Of a DNA stretch of 15,493 nucleotides, positions 1 to 6,841 are shown in pieces (position 1 is the first letter of the stretch; each line of letters starts with the position of its first letter). Position numbers and translations under genes: made by a program. The stretch spans positions 1 to 15,493 of the forward strand of contig NWUY0300060775.1 in NCBI GenBank assembly GCA_004151065.3. The letters run 5' to 3'. Source of the stretch: Larix sibirica (lineage: Eukaryota; Streptophyta; Pinopsida; Pinales; Pinaceae). The notes beneath the pieces are model-generated. The model saw nothing but the letters and a program-made list of their open reading frames with translations. It did not search any database and was not told where the DNA came from.

Positions 1-494
1 AAGTAGAGGACAATTTATTAAAGGGGCCAAACTCTATCTATAATATGAATGCAAGGAAAAGAGAAGTAGAATGAGTATCATACCTGGAATGAAGGCCAAA
101 CTGTCACCTACCTCCTATATCTGAGAGACCCTCGCACACTGAACATAACGAAAATTAAGAAGCTGTGAAATAGGGTGTTAATCCTAAATTATGACAAACA
201 ATTTTACAATGGGCTTACTTTTTCTCATTATTGAGAATCTACAAACTAGTGCACTTGTTTGCAACCATATAAGATAGATTAGGGATATTATAATTTCGAC
301 ACAAATTGAATACAATCGTTGCCTCAACTTTATAGTCATAGCTTATAGCAACTACACATTATGGTCTTAGATTATGGCCACAACACATTGTTTAACTATC
401 ATAAAGGGCTTATTAGCCCCACTTCCATGGTACCATCATTCTTATGTCAATAACGGTGTTTACAAAAGAAGTATCTCTCTTATTAAAATTATGG
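1..494. other. AT-rich spacer, nothing recognised
   Basis: No open frame resembling a known protein, no tRNA-like fold and no LTR edge could be recognised. The sequence is AT-rich and reads like ordinary intergenic plant DNA. An open frame that begins at 374 runs into the microsatellite and the SINE downstream, so it is not a credible gene. Confidence 0.5.
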
Positions 495-524
495 TTATTG
501 GTCATTGGATATATATATATATAT
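495..524. repeat. Left flanking direct repeat of the SINE (target-site duplication)
   Basis: This copy begins TTATTGGTCATTGG and continues into an AT dinucleotide run. It matches 752-780, which begins TTATTAGTCATTGA and continues into the same kind of run. The two differ at two of the first sixteen bases. Direct repeats bracketing a tRNA-like sequence are the expected product of target-primed insertion. The inner edge is blurred because the AT run merges with the 3' end of the element. Confidence 0.7.
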
Positions 525-684
525 ATCAATGTGGTTCACAACCCCGGAGAGGAGTTACTGCATCCACAGGAAAAATTCACAAGGGGGCCACCCAAAGGGA
601 CCTCACCCCGTAGACTCTGAATACGGAGCCTAACCCAGTGGGGACATCAAGTGAGACACTTATATATCAATGCATAGCCACTCG

Positions 685-695
685 GGATTTGACCC
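685..695 (-). promoter_or_regulatory. Pol III B box (internal promoter of SINE)
   Basis: On the minus strand this reads GGGTCAAATCC and agrees with nine of eleven positions of the consensus GGTTCGANNCC. It is flanked by CGGG and CCCG, which can pair like a T-arm stem. It would bind TFIIIC together with the A box upstream. Confidence 0.65.
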
Positions 696-728
696 CGAGA
701 CCTTCTGCTTACAACTCACAGCTCTCAA

Positions 729-740
729 CCACTTGAGCTA
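729..740 (-). promoter_or_regulatory. Pol III A box (internal promoter of SINE)
   Basis: On the minus strand this reads TAGCTCAAGTGG, matching the consensus TRGCNNARNNGG at every position. It lies about 10 bases from the inferred 5' end of the SINE, the usual placement in tRNA-derived SINEs. Confidence 0.7.
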
Positions 741-751
741 ACCCATCAGGA

Positions 752-780
752 TTATTAGTCATTGAATATATATATATAAT
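752..780. repeat. Right flanking direct repeat of the SINE (target-site duplication)
   Basis: Partner of 495-524. It lies immediately upstream of the SINE's 5' end as read on the minus strand. It includes an AT dinucleotide run from 765, so only the first sixteen bases are informative for pairing. Confidence 0.7.
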
Positions 781-971
781 CATACCTAAAATTTATACTA
801 AAATATCTTAAAATTTATTAGCTGGCTTCTCCACCGCACACTTCTATCCTTGCCCTTGGATTTCCCATTGCAAGTTTCTCTATTTGTGCCTTTAATTCAA
901 ATTTTACATTTCAATTGCACTATTGTACGTGGGAATAATTTATGTAATGTAAAGTTGACGTTGAATAGCTT
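781..971. other. AT-rich spacer between SINE and LINE
   Basis: No coding signal, repeat edge or RNA-like fold is recognised. Its right end meets the direct repeat that flanks the LINE. A short AATGT at 946-950 may be the outer limit of that repeat. Confidence 0.45.
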
Positions 972-1021
972 TTTCATTTAGACCATCTCTTCTTTCTCAA
1001 TATGTGGGTATGAATGATGTT
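972..1021. repeat. Left 50-bp direct repeat flanking the LINE
   Basis: This segment aligns without gaps to 6792-6841, with about ten mismatches in 50 positions, mostly transitions. Shared blocks include TTTCATTT at the left edge, TGTGGGTA in the middle and GATGTT at the right edge. The pair brackets ORF1 through the poly(A) tract exactly, so an aged target-site duplication is the simplest reading. It is long for a LINE, so a pre-existing repeat hit by the insertion is an alternative. Confidence 0.6.
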
Positions 1022-1103
1022 CCATAATTGTGTCAACATTATCCCAGTGAGATTTGGTGGGCAGGTTTGAATACATCAAACCCTCATGATAGGAGATACT
1101 GAG

Positions 1104-2412
1104 ATGGATTAGAATCAAATGGAAGCCTCTCATTATGAAAATGCCTCGGGTATTGATGCTGGTGAATGGATGGATCTTGTTTCAGTTCCTTTCTGAGGAA
1201 TACGGACAAAACATTCAAAACCGTTTCTGGGTTTTAGGCTTAGGGTCATTGGTTCTATCATGTTGGCACTCTAGCTTTGATCCTAAGAAAGAAAAACAGG
1301 TGAAGATACATCTTTGGGTAATCCTACTTGGTTTCCCCATCCAATGTTGTAACCTTAACGGCTTTATGGCGGTATCCAATTCCATTGGCCTGTTCATCCT
1401 TATTGAAGATGACCAATTGATGGGGGAGGACAAGCATTCTCCTAGGATGTTGGTTGAAATCAACTGTTCGGATGGTTTACCAGGGGAATTGGAAATTTTC
1501 TGGGAATGGGGTTCTTTTGACATACAACCCTTGGATTACTGGAAAATTATGTTCTGTTGTCATGCGTACCATGAAATTGGACATGCTAAAGCTCAGTGTC
1601 GTCATGGGTCAGCAAGATATTTGAAGTCAGCGATAGGTGATCCAAGGTCTCCTTTGGAGATTGACAAAATGTACGAAGGATTATACTTACCTCTTCCTCT
1701 AGACCGCCACTCGGCCTCGGCTTTTGTGGGTAAGTTCGCTCAAAATATCCATGTTTTATTAAAGTTCTTATCAGCTGAAGACTTAATCCAAGGTTTAGAT
1801 GTTTCAGGGTTTTGCAAGGATTTGGACTCTGAACAAGAGGCTCTTCCACCCAACTCATTTTCTCCTACTGCCTTATACATTCAAGCCGGTGTTGGTCAAG
1901 GGCCGGATCCCACTCCGGGGATAGTGGAGGGCAACTTTTCTTCCTTTAAGGATTCCTTTACAGACCTTGTTTCTTCCCCTGTGGATTGTCCTTGTTCGGA
2001 TCCAGTGCCTCCCCCTAATGAGGTTATCAACAAGCTGATCCCTTCTGCTCCTCTAGGGATTGAGCTATCTCCATCCTCGCTTAGTGACTCTCCCTCTACA
2101 CTTGGTGTGGGTGGTAGTTCCCTTGGAATACCTTTACCTATTTTTTCTACCGACTTTCCTGCTAACTCAAATGTTTTTCCGATTTCCTCCATATATAATG
2201 GTAATGTTGCTATCCATAGGCATAAAAATAATCGGGGAGGTAATGGCACTATAAATTTTGGGGGTAAGGATGATGTGAAGACCCAGAAGTCCATAAACCC
2301 TAGACTTGGCTCTCTTTTTTATATAGGTCTTCCTAAGGATTATGTTACTACTTCTTCTACATTTTTTGGGGCTCTTAGAGACATGGCAGCCCTTGATAAG
2401 GTGACCCAATGA
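1104..2412 (+). pseudogene. LINE ORF1 (DUF4283-like region + CCHC zinc knuckle)
   Basis: ORF1 of plant L1 elements encodes an RNA-binding protein that packages the transcript. An uninterrupted frame runs from 1135 to the stop at 2410. The first ~110 residues resemble the DUF4283 region (SSFDPKKE, then HLWVILLGFP, then NSIG). A CCHC knuckle follows at about residues 140-160, and the rest is a long Pro/Ser-rich tail. The knuckle reads FCCHAYHEIGHAKAQC, and its second zinc cysteine is Tyr (TAC at 1567-1569). The natural N-terminus may lie in another frame: an ATG at 1104 opens a frame with TAG at 1110 and an ATG at 1119, ending at TGA 1194, which would need one frameshift near 1190 to join the main frame. 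That is an inference. The frame beyond 1135 is far less damaged than ORF2. Confidence 0.78.
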
Positions 2413-3340
2413 ATATTGTGACCTTCAACATTCATGGGCTAGAAAGTGCCCTAAATGTGTTGCACTTAAACGCTTCTTAGACTCTATTCATCCTTGTGTT
2501 TTCCTTTTGCAAGAAAATATGTCCTCTTCTTTGGTGGACTGTAACTCTTTTCTTAAGCTCAAGCCTCATTGGTGGGTTTGTGCAGTAGACTCTGATGGAT
2601 TATTGGGAGGGACTATTATAGCATGGAACCATGATGTAGCTAATATGAAGGCCTATCATTCTACTGCAGGTATTATCATCAAAGGATATATGAAGGGTTA
2701 CAAAGAAGTGATAAGAATTTTGAATATTTATGGGCCTTACCGTAACCGAAAGATCTTTTGGGATCGGATTGATGAGTCAGGTTTGCTAAGGGGCAACTCT
2801 CTTATTATGGAAGGGTATTTCAACTTTACTTTGTCTCCTGAAGAGACATGGGGGGATAGAAAAATTCATGATCCTTTAGCCGAGTATTTTCAGGAATTGT
2901 TTGAAGGATCTAAATTAGTGGATGTAATCCCCAATGTTTTGGTGCCTACATGGTCAAATGGGAGGTGTGGATGAGCAGGCATCGCAAAAAGGCTTGATCA
3001 TTTCTTTTTATCCAAGGTTCTATGTGACTCTTTTGGTAGATATCGCTCTTGGTCCTACTCTCTTGGTGTTTCGGATCATAAGGTTGTTATTCTTCAACTC
3101 GATTTTGACAACGATTTCGCCTATTATCCTTTTAAATTTAATCCGGTGTGGCTATCAGACCAGTCCTTCTGTGATCTGATACACAAGCAATGGAATTCCT
3201 ACTCTCAACAGTTTCAGCTTTCTCCACTTTTTGGTATTTTAAAGAAGTTGGCTCTACTTCGACATTCAGTGATACCCAGGGAGAAAGAGAAGAAAGATGA
3301 AAATAACAAATTTTTGGGTGATATCGAGAAACAAATATAA
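2409..3340 (+). pseudogene. ORF2 endonuclease domain (APE-like)
   Basis: This domain would nick the target DNA to prime reverse transcription. Visible motifs are the N-terminal TFNIHGL (2424-2441), LLQEN with its metal-binding Glu, GGTIIAWN, NIYGPY, PTWSNGR and the C-terminal SDH at 3071-3079 with the catalytic His. The motif that is normally GDFN reads GYFN: the catalytic Asp codon is TAT (2816-2818), so the enzyme would be dead even without the nonsense changes. The frame breaks near 2450 and at TGA 2972, directly after PTWSNGRCG. After that stop the same frame continues without interruption through SDH to TAA 3338. Confidence 0.85.
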
Positions 3341-4800
3341 CAATTAACCAGTTGTTGTGATCATGAAATGTTCTCGGCTGATAGGAAGGAATTGTTGGGA
3401 TCCCTGGTGGATAGGAAATTGGCTATACTCAACCAGATTGAGGAAACATGGAGGCAAAAGAGTAGAGTTGTGTGGATCCACTCAGGTGACTGTAATAAAA
3501 AAAATTTCCATCGTTATTCCAACCAAAGGTGACTCACGAATTCCATATGGGACATTGCTGATGGGCAGGGAGGATATGTATTTGATCAATATTCCCTTAA
3601 GAAGGCGGTTGTTCGATACTTTCAGGACTTATATTCTAATAGTTCTTGCAACAATCTGGAGAAGCAACTCATGACTGTTAAAAAATTTCCTCATTTTTTC
3701 AGTAGAGAGGATTTTTTGGCTATTGGTAGATCACCTATCCAAGAGGAAGAAGTCTTGAAGAATCTTAAATCCTTTTCCAAAGATAAAAATCCCAGGCCCG
3801 ATGGGTGGACGGTGGAATTCTACCTTCACTTGTTTGATTTATTGGGTATAGAATTAACTGAAGCGATTGATGAAAGCAGGGGAAAGGAATTTATTCCTGA
3901 CTCTCTCAACACTACCTATATTACTCTCATCCCTAAAAAGGACATACTGACATATTTCCATGATTACCGTCCTATCTCTTTGTGCAATATTTTCTAAAAT
4001 ATCATTACTAATATTATTCCAGCTAAGAGTATTAAACCAATCTTGGGCCGATGCATTTTTTAAGAATAATTTAGCTTTTTTCCAAATAGGAAAATTATGG
4101 ATGCGGTGGGTGTCGCTCAAGAGTGTTTACAATCTGTGAAACAAAAGAAGATTGAATCATTCATTCTCAAGATTGATTTGAAGAAAGCGTATGACAGGTT
4201 AGATTGGTCTTATTCAATATTTATCCTTCTTCATATTGGGTTGACAATGGAGATTACAAATTGGCTTATGGCCTCTGTCACTTCCGCTAGTTTTTTTGTT
4301 CTTATTAATGGATCCCCAACATCCTTTTTTAAGGTAAGTCGTGGCATTAGGAAGGGATTCCCGCTGTCTCCCTACTTATTTATTTTGGCTATTGAGGGAC
4401 TTAGGATGTTAATAAAGAAGGATAAGGATCAAAAATACTTTACTGGGATCAAGGTTGTGGGTTCTTTATTTATTACTCATCTGTTATTCATTGATGATGT
4501 TCTCATATTTGGTAGGGGTTATGTAGCATATTGGTTACATCTCCATTTGATCCTCTCCATTTTCTGTGATGTGTTGGTCAATTCACATAAGTCGCAATTC
4601 TCCCATCTCTGCAGAGATCCAGTTAAGATTGACCGTATTAGCTCTTTGTTTTCCATAAAGATGTTCAATGTTGAGGAAGGGATTCAGTACCTTGGATATC
4701 ACTTGAAACCGAATGTTTATACTAAGGATGATTGGAAATGGCTCATCAAAAAGGTCCAGCCGAAGATCAACTCTTGGTCCTTAAGATGATTGACGTTGGA
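3341..4800 (+). pseudogene. ORF2 reverse transcriptase domain
   Basis: The segment holds the L1 linker (RYSNQR, then a TGA at 3530 where Arg is usual) and the RT fingers and palm: KNPRPDGW (normally PGPDG), TLIPKKD, YRPISLCN, motif A KIDLKKAYDRLDW with its Asp at 4175-4177, NGSPTSFFKVSRGIRKG, PLSPYLF, and the catalytic box LLFIDD at 4484-4498. The three palm aspartates are retained. Three TAA stops at 3995, 4061 and 4067 cluster between motifs, where the sequence is also less conserved. The frame then runs clear from 4097 to TGA 4787, which sits where a Trp is expected. A frameshift follows near 4798. Confidence 0.88.
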
Positions 4801-5975
4801 GGCCACCTTGTTCTGGTAAAATCTATTCTCCAAAGTTTACCGGTTCTCTTTGTTCCATATTCCTCTGTCTGAGATCTCAGTGATTAGAAGACTTATTATT
4901 CAGTTTCTCTGGGCTGGAAAATTAAACACAACCAAACTTCACTTGGAAGCCTTAAAAAGTATTTCAAAACCTAAGTTGTTGGGGGGATGGGGGGATAAAA
5001 AATATGGTCTTCTTTAACAGTGCTATGTGTGCTAAAAGCCTTTGGAGAAGCATCACCAGTGATGGCTTGTGGGGAAGGGTGGTCAGATCCAAATATCTTC
5101 ACAAAATTCCCACTATTTATCGCCTTCGTTCTGGTAAACAATGTATAAATAATTGTTCCCATATTTGTTGCAGTCTAGTCATGTCATACCTGGTCATTAA
5201 CCAGGGCATTAGTTGGCTTGTGGGAAGGGGCACTCAAGTTTATTTGGGCATTGACCCTATTGTTGGATTGGAGGATATGTATAAATTTCTCGATTCGTTG
5301 ATCAAGGAACTACAGAAGCGTGAATTATTTGTACTTAAACAGGATGCTAGGGTTCATAGTGAAGGGGGTACTAGATGGTTTTCTTCGTAGGATTTGGATC
5401 TATGTTCGTCTCTTGATTCAGAGTGGGACACATATGTCAATAATATTTATCAAGAAGGTATCGTTTTGAATAATACTAAGGATAAACTAATATGGGATTA
5501 CAACAAAAGAAATGGTTTGATTAGTGCACGCCTTGCATATGATTATATTTTAGAAGCAGAATTGAATGATAATCCTATTTGGTGGGCAAAGATCTTTTGG
5601 GATAAACTTATTCCATTAAAGGTATCTTATTTTGCTTGGATTTTCTTTTCCAATAAGATCCTAACCTGGCAAAACTTGCAGAAAAGGGGTTTGATCGGTC
5701 CAGGACTATGCTATTTATGCTGTGATGATATTGAAACTGTGGATCACTTATTTGGTACCTACCCCTTTTTTCAGGAAATTTGGAAAGAAATTGTGTCTAT
5801 TTACAACTTACATTATGAAGGGATTGGATCACTCTTTGAGGATAACTTGGTTATGTGGCTCAATTCATAAGGAGGATTCAAACACTTGATATTCTTTTTT
5901 ATTTGGGTGATTTGGAAGGCTCGTAATGCACTCATCTTCCATAATATTAAGACCTTTCCATTGTTGGTCGGTATT
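4801..5975 (+). pseudogene. ORF2 C-terminal region with zf-RVT zinc finger
   Basis: Three frames are needed. HLVLVKSILQSLP is read first. IRRLIIQFLWAGK and PKLLGGWG come next, after a shift near 4850. A long stretch from 4995 with FNSAMCAKSLWRS and GRGTQVYLG follows a shift in the G run 4981-4994. TAG 5388 splits this last part. The following 158 codons contain the zf-RVT signature: KLIPLKVSYFAW, LQKRGLIGPG, then CYLC and DHLF. The last zinc ligand, normally Cys six residues after the His, is Tyr (TAC 5760-5762). TAA 5868 interrupts before IWVIWKARNALIF, which is still recognisable. Confidence 0.8.
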
Positions 5976-6016
5976 AAGGAGTTTCCACCTTCAAATCCTA
6001 TTTCAACTCTTCTCCC

Positions 6017-6526
6017 ATGAAGAAGTTATGTAGATTTGATTCTATTGAACCGGTGTTGGATTTTCCATGTGGTTTCTTTGATGGATCCGAGAAGGGTGGG
6101 CTGTGCGGAGCTGGCATATTGATGAAACTGGATTTGAACCATTCTTTTCAAATATCTCTCAAAGGAGGCAAAGGCACTAACACGAGAGCCGAACTTATTG
6201 CGCTCTGGGGCCTCTTATGGTTTGTAAATCATAGGGGCATTAGGACGCTACACATAGCTGGAGATTCCAAATGCATCATTGATTGGGCTATGGGTTCTTT
6301 TGAACTTCTCTCTTTACCTCTGGAGCACTGGATTTCCAAATTCAAATCTCTCTTATCTACTTTCGACTTGGTCCATTTCAAACACATCTATAGGGAGTAC
6401 AATAAAGTAGCGGATCAAGTATCCAAATTAGCTATCGGGTTTATGGACGAAATTTTGGATGTTGAAGAGTTTCATGAGGTGATATGTGTAGCCTCAGTCA
6501 GAATTTTCCCATTTGATTATGGTTAA
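6017..6526 (+). pseudogene. ORF2 RNase H domain (open, catalytic residues intact)
   Basis: A single 169-codon open frame encodes a plant L1-type RNase H (RVT_3 family), which would remove RNA from RNA:DNA hybrids during reverse transcription. Catalytic acids are visible in order: Asp in FFDGS (6080-6082), Glu in NTRAEL (6191-6193), Asp in AGDSK (6263-6265) and the final Asp in VADQVSK (6413-6415). It is the only ORF2 domain without an internal stop or frameshift. The first ATG at 6017 is probably not a natural start: related residues can be read upstream to about 5978 in the same frame, so this is the tail of a polyprotein cut off by a frameshift. Independent expression is possible but unsupported. 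Confidence 0.85.
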
Positions 6527-6778
6527 CCGAGCTCTGGGTCCTTCCAATGAACGGTTGGGTATATGAGACAACAGTTTTTTGAATTTTTAGTTTTTGTAAT
6601 TGTGCTACTGCAATTAGAATCTGAGCACTCAGCAAGTGTATTTTGTGGTATTGTATTAATGTAAACCTATGCATACTGGATATCGGAGAATATCTCACTT
6701 CTCCTTATGGTTAAGATGTAATTTTTGATACAAATTTTACTAATAAAAAAAGTTGTTTCTTTTCCTTGTGAAAAAAAA
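6527..6778 (+). other. LINE 3' UTR, poly(A) signal and A tract
   Basis: About 250 bases of non-coding sequence follow the RNase H stop. AATAAA lies at 6742-6747 and an uninterrupted run of eight A at 6771-6778, a normal cleavage distance. A genomic A tract at this place marks the 3' end of a reverse-transcribed, polyadenylated L1 RNA. Confidence 0.65.
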
Positions 6779-6791
6779 TGTCAACTCTATG

Positions 6792-6841
6792 TTTCATTTT
6801 CACCGTCCCTCCTCACTCAATGTGTGGGTACGAAAGATGTT
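6792..6841. repeat. Right 50-bp direct repeat flanking the LINE
   Basis: Partner of 972-1021 at about 80 percent identity over 50 gap-free positions. It begins 13 bases after the A tract. The sequences beyond both copies do not align convincingly, as expected if the repeat ends here. Confidence 0.6.

Larger units (their letters stand above)
525..751 (-). mobile_element. tRNA-derived SINE
   Basis: Read on the minus strand, the element starts near 750 with a tRNA-like head of about 70 bases. The head contains TAGCTCAAGTGG, which fits the pol III A-box consensus, and 33 bases further on GGGTCAAATCC, a near match to the B box. A body of about 150 bases unrelated to tRNA follows, running to the AT-rich tail near 525. 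Imperfect direct repeats of about 29 bp flank it. The head lacks a pairing acceptor stem, so it is not a working tRNA. SINEs encode no protein and use a LINE's reverse transcriptase; whether the LINE at 1022-6778 belongs to the partner family cannot be told, since their 3' ends share no obvious sequence. I do not recognise the SINE family. Confidence 0.72.
2409..6526 (+). pseudogene. LINE ORF2 polyprotein (EN-RT-zf-RVT-RNase H), broken
   Basis: The ATG at 2409 overlaps the ORF1 stop by four bases (ATGA) and starts with TFNIHGL, the usual opening of an L1 endonuclease. A net one-base loss near 2450 moves reading to the frame used up to 4789. In-frame stops in that stretch are at 2972, 3338, 3530, 3995, 4061, 4067 and 4787. 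Further frame changes occur near 4798, 4850, 4990 (in a G-rich run) and 5975; stops at 5388 and 5868 lie between the last two. Domain order and spacing stay collinear with plant L1 ORF2 proteins throughout, so no large internal deletion is evident. The stops at 2972 and 3530 are TGA where Arg is expected, consistent with CGA to TGA decay. Confidence 0.88.
1022..6778 (+). mobile_element. L1-type LINE (non-LTR retrotransposon), apparently full length, inactive
   Basis: The element contains, in order, a short 5' leader (1022-1103), ORF1 with a DUF4283-like region and CCHC knuckle, ORF2 with apurinic-type endonuclease, reverse transcriptase, zf-RVT and RNase H domains, and a 3' UTR with AATAAA and an A8 tract. 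At about 5.76 kb it is in the normal range for complete plant L1 elements. The C-terminal RNase H places it in the plant L1 group that acquired such a domain. Many stops and frameshifts make it non-autonomous. The 50-bp repeats at 972-1021 and 6792-6841 set the proposed edges; about 13 bases between the A tract and the right repeat remain unexplained. Confidence 0.88.

Noticed and set aside
509-526. AT dinucleotide run as an independent microsatellite of interest
   Set aside because: It is shared by both SINE flanks and is explained as target sequence plus the SINE tail.
374-613. 79-codon open frame as a gene
   Set aside because: It crosses an AT microsatellite and ends inside the SINE on the opposite strand; no family motif is seen.
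683-750. Functional tRNA gene on the minus strand
   Set aside because: The A and B boxes are present, but the ends do not form an acceptor stem, there is no clean anticodon arm, and the sequence continues as a SINE body between direct repeats.
1215-2409. Minus-strand open frames inside LINE ORF1
   Set aside because: They are opposite-strand shadows of the ORF1 frame, with no recognisable domain of their own.
6014-6022. Second ATGA stop-start overlap before the RNase H frame
   Set aside because: The upstream frame reaches this TGA only because of a frameshift, and RNase H homology extends upstream of the ATG, so it is coincidental.
972-6841. LTR-retrotransposon reading of the 50-bp repeats around the LINE
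   Set aside because: The enclosed proteins are L1-type EN, RT and RNase H with a poly(A) end; there is no primer site or TG...CA structure, and 50 bp is too short for an LTR.
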